A DNA stretch of 11,045 nucleotides from Empedobacter sp036647415. GTDB lineage: Bacteria; Bacteroidota; Bacteroidia; Flavobacteriales; Weeksellaceae. This document shows, in pieces, positions 1 to 5,789 of this stretch (its first letter is position 1; each line of letters starts with the position of its first letter). The position numbers and the translations under genes are program-made. The notes under the pieces are model-generated. The model did no database searches, was not told the origin of the DNA, and was given only the letters and a program-made list of their open reading frames with translations. Location of the stretch: contig NZ_JAVXKG010000058.1 of assembly GCF_036647415.1 (NCBI RefSeq), positions 1 through 11,045 of the forward strand. The letters are read 5' to 3'.

Positions 1-55
1 AAATACCAAAATCGACTCCGTTTGTATCTTTACGCGAAACCCAGCGCAAAAACAT
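1..55 (-). pseudogene. Interrupted host TIGR02757/DUF2400 gene, downstream fragment
   Basis: Read on the minus strand, bases 55 to 2 encode MFLRWVSRKDTNGVDFGI. This matches residues 168-185 of the complete copy at 114-878 (MYLRWLTRNDEKGVDFGI). It is therefore the continuation of the host gene whose first part lies at 9986-9480; the element separates the two. The ATG at 55-53 is an internal methionine codon of the original gene, not a true start. The remaining C-terminal part, including the expected PLDVH active-site-like segment, lies beyond the left edge of the window. Without its N-terminal half this fragment should not give a functional protein. Confidence 0.88.
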
Positions 56-78
56 GTATAAACAGTTAATTAGGGTAG
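50..78. other. Left attachment site of the element
   Basis: The shared core AAACAT (50-55) is followed by GTATAAACA (56-64) and the inverted-repeat arm (65-78). To its left is host coding sequence. The placement is set by reading frame: only this core restores the conserved N-M-F-L-R-W stretch when the element is removed. Confidence 0.8.
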
Positions 79-101
79 AGTATAAATTTAATTCTTTGAT
101 G

Positions 102-109
102 TATATTTG
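102..109 (+). promoter_or_regulatory. TAnnTTTG -7 box for the replacement TIGR02757 gene
   Basis: TATATTTG lies 4 bp before the ATG at 114, so transcription would start at or next to the start codon (leaderless or nearly so). The disrupted host copy has TATTTTTG at the same distance from its ATG, which supports both boxes. No clear -33 TTTG is seen. The box lies inside the element, so the copy does not depend on a host promoter. Confidence 0.5.
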
Positions 110-113
110 TTAG

Positions 114-878
114 ATGAAATTTGATGAATTAAAAGAATATTTAGACTTTAAATCAGATCAATACAACACCCCAAATTTTATTGAGTCCGATCCAATACAA
201 ATTCCTCATAGATTTAAGATCAAAGAGGATATTGAGATAAGTGGTTTTTTAGCATCAACCATTGCATGGGGTAATCGAAAAATGATTATCAATAGTGCGA
301 GTAAAATGATGGATGCTATGGGAAATAATCCATTTGATTTTGTAATGAATGCGACGGACGATCAAATAGAAAGTGTTGAAAATATTGTTCATAGAACTTT
401 TAACACAGAAGATTTTAAGTATTTTATTCAATCACTTCAAAATATTTATTCAAATCATGGTGGATTGGAAAAAGTGTTTTCTACTAACACTTCAATCAGT
501 CTTCAAAATAGAATATCAGAATTCAAAAAGATCTTTTTTGAATTAGATCACCCTCTTCGAACAACCAAACACATATCAGATCCATTAAAGGGATCATCTT
601 CGAAAAGGTTGAATATGTACCTTCGTTGGCTTACAAGAAATGACGAAAAGGGAGTAGATTTTGGTATTTGGAAATCTATTTCACCATCAGAATTATCTTG
701 TCCTTTGGATGTTCATTCTGGCAATGTAGCTCGAACTTTAGGTATTTTAAACCGAAAGCAAAACGATCAAAAAGCATTGATTGAATTGGACGAAGCATTA
801 CGAAAATTCGATCCAACAGATCCTGTTAAATATGATTTTGCTTTATTTGGCTTGGGTGTTTTTGAAGGAATTAAATAG
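114..878 (+). CDS. TIGR02757/DUF2400 family protein, complete replacement copy carried by the element
   Basis: A 254-residue protein of the TIGR02757 family, whose role is not established. By hand count about 84% of residues match the host N-terminal fragment at 9986-9480 over 168 positions. It lies just inside the left end of the element, on the strand opposite to the broken host gene. Motif inspection suggests a distant HhH-GPD DNA-glycosylase fold. K164 in the SSSKRLNMYL segment sits where Nth-type enzymes have GxGxK, and D199 in CPLDVHSGNVARTLG resembles the VDTH..RV motif holding the catalytic Asp; this is inference. The start at 114 matches the host copy's start in sequence and in distance from the -7 box. 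It converges with 896-1267, with 17 bp between. It probably supplies the function lost on integration. At the codons matching the crossover core it reads ATGTAC (615-620) instead of ATGTTT. Confidence 0.88.
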   Translation: MKFDELKEYLDFKSDQYNTPNFIESDPIQIPHRFKIKEDIEISGFLASTIAWGNRKMIINSASKMMDAMGNNPFDFVMNATDDQIESVENIVHRTFNTEDFKYFIQSLQNIYSNHGGLEKVFSTNTSISLQNRISEFKKIFFELDHPLRTTKHISDPLKGSSSKRLNMYLRWLTRNDEKGVDFGIWKSISPSELSCPLDVHSGNVARTLGILNRKQNDQKALIELDEALRKFDPTDPVKYDFALFGLGVFEGIK

Positions 879-895
879 ATTTAATAATTAGATCA

Positions 896-1267
896 TTAAT
901 ATTTATCATTTCTTTCACCAATAATTCGAGGTAAAATTCTATAGTCGTTAAAGCTATGCGGATAAAAGTAAACCTCTCCAAATTCATTAGCGTTCCATTC
1001 ATCCGTCTCATAAAAACATTTAACCACTTGAATTGGGTAATTATCTTGGTACATATAATCAATTGGTGCATCAAGCACATAGTCAAACCAATCAAATGTT
1101 TCCTTTAAATGGTTGAAATAATCTAATGCTGACGTAAGACTTTTAAACAACATTGGATTGTTAATAGTTCCATAGCGGTAAAAAGGATCAATAAATTTTT
1201 TATCTGTTTCATCTTCATTTATCGAGTGTATAATTGGTGTGCGTATAATTTTATATTTCGTTTTCAT
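896..1267 (-). CDS. Hypothetical protein, 123 aa
   Basis: I do not recognise this 123-residue protein. It is soluble, without signal peptide or membrane segment, and rich in aromatic and acidic residues (for example FDWFDYVLDAPIDYMYQ near residues 58-74). Its ATG at 1267 overlaps the last 17 bp of the upstream gene (1251-1943) on the same strand, so the two are almost certainly co-transcribed and translationally coupled. That suggests a role alongside the HUH-like protein. The gene ends 17 bp from the stop codon of the replacement TIGR02757 gene, which converges on it. No cysteine or histidine cluster points to metal binding. The overlap and the length favour a real gene. Confidence 0.65.
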   Translation of the reverse strand: MKTKYKIIRTPIIHSINEDETDKKFIDPFYRYGTINNPMLFKSLTSALDYFNHLKETFDWFDYVLDAPIDYMYQDNYPIQVVKCFYETDEWNANEFGEVYFYPHSFNDYRILPRIIGERNDKY

Positions 1268-1943
1268 CTGTATATATAAAGGTTAATGGTACAACTGTTT
1301 CACCATAACGGGTGGAATAGTAATTCTTTTTCAGGTATTTCTTAAAACCGAATTGGTTGTGTATTCTATCGAAGTTTATTTTCTTTCCGTTGGGAATATT
1401 AGAGTTTAAATCATTCTGTTGTACAAGTCTCAAAAGTAAAATAGATACGATGACTACTATTTCATCAGGATCACCGTTTAAACCAATGTGAACATGATGA
1501 TAATTTTCATTATCTTTTTCTACCATGTAAAACATATCGTTTCTATTTAAGCGGAATATTTCATGAGCTATGTGGGTATAGTAACTGACATCGTATGATC
1601 CACCATCAACATGATTCAAATTGCAACCATCTTTAAAATTCATGGTGATTTCAAACTCATAATCAATCTTTCGATCGTGTATTGAGGTTTTGATGCTCTT
1701 TTCTTTTGTTTTTTGATTTGGTTTCTTATGATTTCTTTGTCTTTTAAAATAGTCCAAATATTCGTAATTTATTGTCCATCCTGACGTGTTTTTAAACTTT
1801 TTAAAACATACAATGTCTTCAACATTAGGGTTTAGTACAGATAGTTTTTTTGTATCTTTTATTCTTCTTTTGATTTGATCCATACTTAGATCTATAATAT
1901 TTCGATCTAAGAAAAAGCTTATTGGTAAATATATTCTGTTCAT
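1251..1943 (-). CDS. Putative HUH-endonuclease-like (Rep-type) protein
   Basis: A 230-residue protein with no confident family match, but with three motifs in the order expected of HUH (rolling-circle Rep-type) endonucleases: a hydrophobic strand FEITMNF at 97-103 (motif 1), MVEKDNENYHHVHIGL at 140-155 with H150-V-H152 followed by hydrophobic residues and preceded by E142 (motif 2, metal binding), and Y203-L-K-K206 (motif 3, YxxK with a candidate nucleophilic Tyr). In known HUH proteins these residues nick one DNA strand and form a 5'-phosphotyrosine link. Residues 65-92 are basic (KRQRNHKKPNQKTKEK), which suits DNA contact. It overlaps the next gene by 17 bp and is preceded by a 613-bp non-coding stretch that could hold its target. 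The function is inferred from motifs only; a short HxH match can arise by chance. Confidence 0.5.
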   Translation of the reverse strand: MNRIYLPISFFLDRNIIDLSMDQIKRRIKDTKKLSVLNPNVEDIVCFKKFKNTSGWTINYEYLDYFKRQRNHKKPNQKTKEKSIKTSIHDRKIDYEFEITMNFKDGCNLNHVDGGSYDVSYYTHIAHEIFRLNRNDMFYMVEKDNENYHHVHIGLNGDPDEIVVIVSILLLRLVQQNDLNSNIPNGKKINFDRIHNQFGFKKYLKKNYYSTRYGETVVPLTFIYTDENEI

Positions 1944-2326
1944 TACTTATTACTTATAATATGCCCATTAATGATAACAATATTGCTACAAAAATGGGTT
2001 TGATTATAAATAGTGTATAAATGATAAAAAGATGAATTGAACGTAAAATATTTTTATAGAATATTTTTAAAATTTTGATTTTCAATAAAATACAAACAAA
2101 AATATATTTGTATTTTTCTCTAATTAAGCTATAGGTATTTTCTTATGCCACCCTTAGATTTAATATTCGGTATAATTTTTAATCAAAGGTTTTAGTTACC
2201 AACCAATATTTCATAAGACTATATTAACAATATAACACACACTATGAGTTAGTTCTAACGGTTTATTGTTTAAGCGATGGTTGTTACCAAAAGAGAAAAA
2301 AATTAAAAAATTTTTTTAATCAACTT

Positions 2327-2400
2327 GGGTGTATTCCGACCTAACGGGAGGGGAGACAGGGATTAACAGGATACGTGCGAGGGAGGACGGATGGTGGTAA
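2327..2400. other. G-rich, purine-biased block in AT-rich surroundings
   Basis: The base composition changes abruptly. The segment has G runs at 2346-2348, 2350-2353, 2359-2361 and 2381-2383 with hardly any C on the same strand, flanked by A/T-rich DNA. The GGGAGG-type motif recurs at 2346-2351 and 2381-2386. No open frame explains it. It could be a structured RNA, an origin or oriT element, or a protein-binding array; no known family was recognised. Confidence 0.45.
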
Positions 2401-2531
2401 AAAATGAGATAAAATCTCCATTTAACATTGGTTATCTTGCCTCAATTCAAACATTTGTATCGATAGGTTAAGTAACAACGTATAAATAAATTGCAAAATA
2501 CAAACTATGTGAATTAGGCTTAAAAAGAAAA

Positions 2532-2552
2532 AGGTAGGAAATTTCCCTACCT
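2532..2552 (-). terminator. Rho-independent terminator of the envelope operon
   Basis: On the minus strand a 7-bp stem AGGTAGG / CCTACCT with a 7-nt loop is followed by TTTTTCTTTTT. It starts about 5 bp after the stop codon of the CxxCxGxG gene and marks the end of the 4145-2557 transcript. Confidence 0.75.
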
Positions 2553-2556
2553 GTAT

Positions 2557-3000
2557 TTAATAACCAATCTGTCCGACACCGTCACATGCTCTACAAATTT
2601 CTGTTTCTTTTTGTCCTGTTGCAGGATTGAGAAATATTGTAACTCCCTCACCTGAACAGTTAAAACATAGTTTATTTTCGTAAATTTTTCCGTCATTACC
2701 TCTTACATAATCGTTATGATTTTGAACACCATTTTTATATATCTTGCTGTAATTGGACTCATCTTTATAAACCTGCTGTTCAATCAGTTGTTCTTTGTTA
2801 GAATTTTGAACATTTTCATTATATCCAAGGTTTTCAGCATTATTTTGATTGGTTGCTGTTGTATGAAGCTCTTTAACTTTTTCCACCGCTGATTTGGTTG
2901 ATTTAAGATTTCTGCTTAAAGCAGGTAATTCAACTCCTGTCATACCTATTAAACAGAGTATTAAACCAAATAAGCATAATCCAATTCCTATTTTCTTCAT
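2557..3000 (-). CDS. Membrane-anchored protein with DnaJ-type CxxCxGxG zinc motifs
   Basis: A 147-residue protein. Residues 1-24 form a hydrophobic N-terminal segment after MKK, either an uncleaved anchor or a signal peptide. The middle (about 35-100) is polar, rich in Asn, Gln and Lys and probably disordered. The C-terminus has two CxxCxGxG units, C112-F-N-C115-S-G-E-G and C136-R-A-C139-D-G-V-G, the pair that binds one zinc in DnaJ-type zinc fingers. There is no J domain, so it is not a DnaJ chaperone; a zinc-ribbon interaction module is the safer call. It is the last gene of a four-gene minus-strand set, 13 bp after the small anchored protein, and is followed at once by a terminator. Its function is unknown. 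Confidence 0.7.
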   Translation of the reverse strand: MKKIGIGLCLFGLILCLIGMTGVELPALSRNLKSTKSAVEKVKELHTTATNQNNAENLGYNENVQNSNKEQLIEQQVYKDESNYSKIYKNGVQNHNDYVRGNDGKIYENKLCFNCSGEGVTIFLNPATGQKETEICRACDGVGQIGY

Positions 3001-3013
3001 CCGAACTTATTAT

Positions 3014-3226
3014 TTATCGTTTAACTCTATTCTTTAGTGTTTGAACTTCACGTTTTAAAGAATCTATTTCCTTCTTATTGTTTTCGTTATCAACAGTTAT
3101 GGGTTTGGTCGTTTTTATCTTTTCAATAATTTCTTTACCATTTTTCTTGTATGATAGTTGATACCAAGCAAAACCTGATAAAACCACTACGATAACAATT
3201 ATTAAATTTGCTGTTTTTGTATTCAT
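3014..3226 (-). CDS. Small single-pass membrane protein with coiled coil, 70 aa
   Basis: A 70-residue protein. Residues about 6-25 (ANLIIVIVVVLSGFAWYQLS) form one membrane segment, followed by a lysine-rich stretch that suggests which side is cytoplasmic. Residues about 48-70 (NKKEIDSLKREVQTLKNRVK) have a clear heptad pattern of Ile, Leu and Val, so it may oligomerise or pair with a partner. It lies 18 bp after the DUF4190-like gene and 13 bp before the CxxCxGxG gene on the same strand, which supports a shared transcript and a membrane complex with them. No family was recognised. The clean topology and operon position argue for a real gene despite its small size. Confidence 0.62.
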   Translation of the reverse strand: MNTKTANLIIVIVVVLSGFAWYQLSYKKNGKEIIEKIKTTKPITVDNENNKKEIDSLKREVQTLKNRVKR

Positions 3227-3244
3227 TGTAGTTGTAAAATTTGA

Positions 3245-3688
3245 TTAATTATTTGGATTAAAAGGTCCCAGGTCAAAAGTGTACATCAAGTACAGTATAT
3301 TGATTGAGTTAATTATAGCACCTGTTAGCCTCAAACCTTTACCTGTAAGGTTTTGGTTGTCCTTAAGACGGTAGTACGAAATAATGGACGATATGAAGCA
3401 AATTGGCACAAACAAAAGAGGTAAGTACATGAAACCAATCAGTGCTGTTGCAAATGTAACAACCGCCCAAATATCGGTTGATTTCTTTTCTGAATCATTA
3501 AGAAAATTTGATGAAAATGACTTTGCTGAAACAGAATCTGTTTGAATGATAGATATAATTATTGGATTGTCTACATTGTAAAAACGCACTAAAATATCTG
3601 TTGCTTCTAACTCATCTTTGTTATCCAAGTTTACAACCATTTCATCCACGATTCCCTTAGTGGAAAATCTAATTTTATATAACGGCAT
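3245..3688 (-). CDS. DUF4190-like membrane protein
   Basis: A 147-residue protein. Residues 1-65 form a soluble N-terminal part with beta character (MPLYKIRFSTKGIVDEMVV). The C-terminal half has membrane segments at about 73-105 (a hydrophobic stretch with a break at MYLP) and about 120-138. The short segment GKGLRLTGAIINSINILYL resembles the glycine-rich second half of DUF4190 proteins, which are small membrane proteins without known activity. It begins 1 bp after the stop of the lipoprotein gene, so the two are almost certainly co-transcribed. The N-terminal domain may bind a partner in the operon, but nothing in the sequence identifies it. The DUF4190 assignment is from pattern memory. Confidence 0.68.
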   Translation of the reverse strand: MPLYKIRFSTKGIVDEMVVNLDNKDELEATDILVRFYNVDNPIIISIIQTDSVSAKSFSSNFLNDSEKKSTDIWAVVTFATALIGFMYLPLLFVPICFISSIISYYRLKDNQNLTGKGLRLTGAIINSINILYLMYTFDLGPFNPNN

Positions 3689-3689
3689 A

Positions 3690-4145
3690 TTAGTTAGATT
3701 TGGTTAGTGAATAATTTTCAACATTAATTACACTCCCGTCATCTCCGAAGTAAGTATACTTCACGGTAATTGCATTTGTCCCTGTTTTATTTACCTTAAT
3801 ATTAGTATCCAAGAAGCCTTCATAATAATGGTATTCAGCTTCATAATAATTGTCCGTTTTAGTCTTGTCGTAAAATTTTGATTTATTATTGTTGATTGTT
3901 TGTTGCCAACTGTTATGTAAGAATTTCCATGATCCACCGTCGGCATCAGAATATTGAATATCGTCTGATGTAAATGTAAATTGGTCGTTGTTGGAATTTT
4001 TCCAAGTACCTTGAACCCAATCGGGTGGATTTACATTGTAAGAAGAATTTTGATTTTGTTGTGATTCATCGTCCGACGAACATGAAACAAAAGTTGTTGA
4101 GGTTGAAAATACAACCAAAGAAATAAGTGTGATTTTTTTAAACAT
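3690..4145 (-). CDS. Predicted lipoprotein, lipocalin-like
   Basis: A 151-residue protein with a typical lipoprotein signal: MFKK, a hydrophobic stretch to about residue 20 and the lipobox-like FVSC with the lipidated cysteine at C22. The following SSDDESQQNQN is an acidic and polar linker typical of flavobacterial lipoproteins. The mature part begins with PPDWVQGTWKN, the W..GTW pattern seen at the first strand of lipocalin-like domains, and is rich in alternating beta-type residues. It is the first gene of the four-gene minus-strand set, with a promoter and a palindrome upstream (4204-4236). It probably sits in the cell envelope. No substrate can be inferred. Confidence 0.72.
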   Translation of the reverse strand: MFKKITLISLVVFSTSTTFVSCSSDDESQQNQNSSYNVNPPDWVQGTWKNSNNDQFTFTSDDIQYSDADGGSWKFLHNSWQQTINNNKSKFYDKTKTDNYYEAEYHYYEGFLDTNIKVNKTGTNAITVKYTYFGDDGSVINVENYSLTKSN

Positions 4146-4203
4146 ATTATTTTTATTAAGAATAGATGATTTGTTTAAAAAGTAGCATTAGTTGCAACTT
4201 TAA

Positions 4204-4236
4204 CAAAACTATCATATATGATTGATATGAAGCAAA
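4204..4236 (-). promoter_or_regulatory. Promoter of the lipoprotein operon
   Basis: On the minus strand, TTTG (4236-4233) and TAGTTTTG (4211-4204, of TAnnTTTG form) are separated by 21 bp, close to the Bacteroidota -33/-7 arrangement. The -7 box touches the palindrome at 4211-4222, so a repressor bound there would block it. Confidence 0.55.
4211..4222. promoter_or_regulatory. Candidate operator 1 (ATCATATATGAT)
   Basis: A perfect 12-bp palindrome lies in the spacer of the minus-strand promoter. It differs at one base from the second palindrome at 4261-4272, and their centres are exactly 50 bp apart. It probably binds the XRE regulator encoded at 4279. Confidence 0.55.
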
Positions 4237-4260
4237 TTTAAAAAATTTCCTTTACAAACA

Positions 4261-4272
4261 ATCATTTATGAT
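4261..4272. promoter_or_regulatory. Candidate operator 2 (ATCATTTATGAT)
   Basis: This near-perfect palindrome lies 6 bp before the ATG of the XRE gene. It is almost identical to operator 1 and set 50 bp (about five helical turns) away on the same DNA face. The position suits autoregulation of the regulator, with coordinate control of the divergent operon. Confidence 0.55.
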
Positions 4273-4278
4273 ATTAAA

Positions 4279-4500
4279 ATGGATAAAGAAGAAGTTTTTA
4301 AAATAGTTGGTGGAAAAATACGTGAAGAAAGGTTACGTCAAAATATTACTATTACTGAATTTGCTGATCGTTTAGATATAGAATATAATAATTTAATAAG
4401 AATTGAAAAAGGGCGGACAAATCCAACTTTAGGTACTCTTTATAATATATGTAAAAATCTCAAAATACCCCTAAAGCAAATTATGGATTTCAAAGAATAA
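4279..4500 (+). CDS. XRE/Cro-family transcriptional regulator, 73 aa
   Basis: A 73-residue single-domain helix-turn-helix protein. IREERLRQNITITEFADRLDIEYNNLIRIEKGRTNPTLGTLYNICKNLKIPL (about 14-66) is a textbook HTH_3 domain: helix 2 is ITEFADRLDI, the turn and recognition helix are EYNNLIRIEKGRTNP, and the closing helix is LGTLYNICKNLKI. It acts as a dimer on palindromic operators. It is transcribed away from the envelope operon, and two matching palindromes lie in the intergenic region, so it probably represses both directions. It is followed 53 bp later by the membrane protein at 4554, which has its own -7 box. The small size is normal for element-borne regulators of this group. Confidence 0.9.
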   Translation: MDKEEVFKIVGGKIREERLRQNITITEFADRLDIEYNNLIRIEKGRTNPTLGTLYNICKNLKIPLKQIMDFKE

Positions 4501-4507
4501 ATATTTA

Positions 4508-4515
4508 TATATTTG
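4508..4515 (+). promoter_or_regulatory. TAnnTTTG -7 box before the 298-aa membrane protein gene
   Basis: TATATTTG lies 38 bp upstream of the ATG at 4554, directly after the XRE stop codon. No good -33 TTTG is visible at the expected distance. It would allow expression independent of the regulator gene. Confidence 0.4.
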
Positions 4516-4553
4516 CGAATTACCAATAAATAAATTTAATTTTAATAACCAAT

Positions 4554-5450
4554 ATGGAAACTTCCCTTAAAAAGATAAAACAAAAACTTATAGAAATTAA
4601 ACCTCTTTTAGAATTGAATTATTCAAGACAACTTCTTTCAAATGGTGTTCCTTATTATGATCTTAACGAACTACAATTATTAAGACAAGGTATTAATAGT
4701 ATTGAAAAATTGGGTTTGTTTAGTAATTTAGTTCAAGACCTGTATAATTCAGCTTTGTTCAATAACTCTAACTTAAAATTACGCGTTAATAGTGAGGAAT
4801 TTGCATCGATAGAATCAAATATTAGCATATTAATAAGTTTGATTGAGAATTTTATTTCAGTTTTGGAAAAGACAACACCAACTGAAAGTACTGATTCAAT
4901 CAATATCAAATTACCACCCGTTGAAGATTTTGATGATTTATCAAAAGTATCACGTGAAATTCATTTAGCTCTAACGCAAGTTATATTGCAAGATGAAATA
5001 GGAGGACATACTAAAATAGTAAGTGTTGAAAATGGTTCGATTTGGATAAATGTATTTGTTGGATCAACAGCTGTGAGCGTGATAGCAAGTATTGTTTGGT
5101 CGGCTGCGGTTATACACAAGAAAATTCTTGAAGGTAGAATTTTAGAAGAGCAGTTGAGAGGCTTAAAAGTAAAAAATGATAGCTTAGAAGATATCTTATC
5201 AGCTCAAAAAGCTGAGACTCAGATTTTGCTAACAGCCGAAGCAAATTTTGTTTCTTCGGAGAACTTTTCAAAAAACGAACCTGAAAATATTGAAAAGCTT
5301 AAGAATTTCATTTCAATATTTGCTGATTTAATTTCAAAAGGGGCAGAAATAAAACCTGCACTTATGGCTCCTGAAGAAGGATCCAATTTGTTCCCTGACA
5401 CCACTAAAATTATTTCGTTGGAATCACGGATGAAGAAGCTTTCAAATTAA
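4554..5450 (+). CDS. Unknown membrane protein with one membrane segment and flanking helices, 298 aa
   Basis: I do not recognise this 298-residue protein with confidence. The N-terminal part (about 1-110) is mostly amphipathic helices. Residues 125-160 form a compact segment (FDDLSKVSREIHLALTQVILQDEIGGHTKIVSVENGS). A single strong membrane segment follows at about 163-187 (IWINVFVGSTAVSVIASIVWSAAVI), ending in HKK. The C-terminal part (about 190-298) is predicted coiled coil (ILEEQLRGLKVKNDSLEDIL) and helix. There is no signal peptide. The layout of a cytosolic helical domain, a GS-W-x5-G-type membrane entry and a coiled coil recalls membrane proteins found in Bacteroidota accessory regions, including defence loci, but that is impression only. 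It lies after the XRE gene, with its own promoter box, and is followed by a strong terminator at 5498-5528. Confidence 0.75.
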   Translation: METSLKKIKQKLIEIKPLLELNYSRQLLSNGVPYYDLNELQLLRQGINSIEKLGLFSNLVQDLYNSALFNNSNLKLRVNSEEFASIESNISILISLIENFISVLEKTTPTESTDSINIKLPPVEDFDDLSKVSREIHLALTQVILQDEIGGHTKIVSVENGSIWINVFVGSTAVSVIASIVWSAAVIHKKILEGRILEEQLRGLKVKNDSLEDILSAQKAETQILLTAEANFVSSENFSKNEPENIEKLKNFISIFADLISKGAEIKPALMAPEEGSNLFPDTTKIISLESRMKKLSN

Positions 5451-5497
5451 AATTTGAAATACTTCTTATAATATTATACAATAACTTAACTGAGTGT

Positions 5498-5528
5498 AAA
5501 AACCAACATTTTTTTAATGTTGGTTTTT
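5498..5528 (+). terminator. Strong terminator after the 298-aa membrane protein gene
   Basis: A perfect 13-bp stem AAAAACCAACATT / AATGTTGGTTTTT with a 5-nt loop has a T tract on its 3' side, about 47 bp after the stop codon. Its A and T flanks would let it work in both directions. Alternatively it is a recombinase-binding inverted repeat, given the similar one at 5677-5703. Confidence 0.75.
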
Positions 5529-5676
5529 CTCATTTTTATTATAAAGAAACTATCTTATTTTTTGCTTATTCCATGAAAATATATAATGTATAGATTTGTC
5601 ATACCTTAAAATTAGTACAGTGCTATATTTTTTGGAGTTTCATGTAACAATTTAAAACTATAGATGAAGTTAGCAC

Positions 5677-5703
5677 AAACCAACACAAAAAATGTATTGG
5701 TTT
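5677..5703 (+). terminator. Second terminator-like inverted repeat
   Basis: The stem AAACCAA-C-ACA / TGT-A-TTGGTTT has one mismatch and is followed by T's to 5706. It shares CCAACA-N11-TTGGTTTTT with the first hairpin. It lies about 90 bp upstream of the small serine recombinase gene. It could insulate that operon, end a short RNA, or be a res-like subsite. Confidence 0.5.
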
Positions 5704-5763
5704 TTTACATGCTTATATATACTAAAATAAATACCCTAATTATGATACATTTTATTTTTTTAC

Positions 5764-5771
5764 TATATTTG
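5764..5771 (+). promoter_or_regulatory. TAnnTTTG -7 box for the recombinase operon
   Basis: TATATTTG lies 18 bp before the ATG at 5790, giving a short leader. No TTTG is seen at the -33 distance, so the promoter may be weak or activated. The three genes 5790-9413 probably share it. Confidence 0.45.
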
Positions 5772-5789
5772 TCAAAATAACTGTTTGCC

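Larger units (their letters stand above)
1944..2556. other. Long non-coding stretch, candidate origin or regulatory region
   Basis: These 613 bp separate two minus-strand gene groups and hold no convincing gene. Visible contents are very AT-rich DNA at 1944-2110; a small hairpin at 2220-2234 (TATATT-AAC-AATATA); an A/T palindrome near 2302-2320 (ATTAAAAAA then TTTTTTTAAT); a G-rich block at 2327-2400; a small hairpin GAGAT-AAA-ATCTC at 2406-2418; and the terminator of the downstream-facing operon at 2532-2552. It lies directly upstream of the HUH-like gene. An AT-rich palindrome beside a GC-rich block would fit an origin or a nick site, but that is inference. Confidence 0.4.
5451..5789. other. 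Non-coding stretch upstream of the recombinase operon
   Basis: These 339 bp have no gene. They hold two similar inverted repeats (5498-5528 and 5677-5703) and a -7 box at 5764-5771. A TAGATTTG at 5591-5598 could be a -7 box for a short transcript ending at the second hairpin, but its -33 partner is poorly spaced. Otherwise the DNA is plain AT-rich. Confidence 0.5.

Noticed and set aside
871..1095. Minus-strand frame of 74 codons
   Set aside because: It overlaps the better 123-aa gene in another frame of the same strand and has no plausible protein features.
2557..3000. DnaJ chaperone
   Set aside because: Only the CxxCxGxG zinc motif is shared; there is no J domain with HPD and no substrate-binding domains.
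5219..5404. Antisense frame inside the 298-aa membrane protein gene
   Set aside because: It is a shadow of the plus-strand gene, with no start signal or family likeness.
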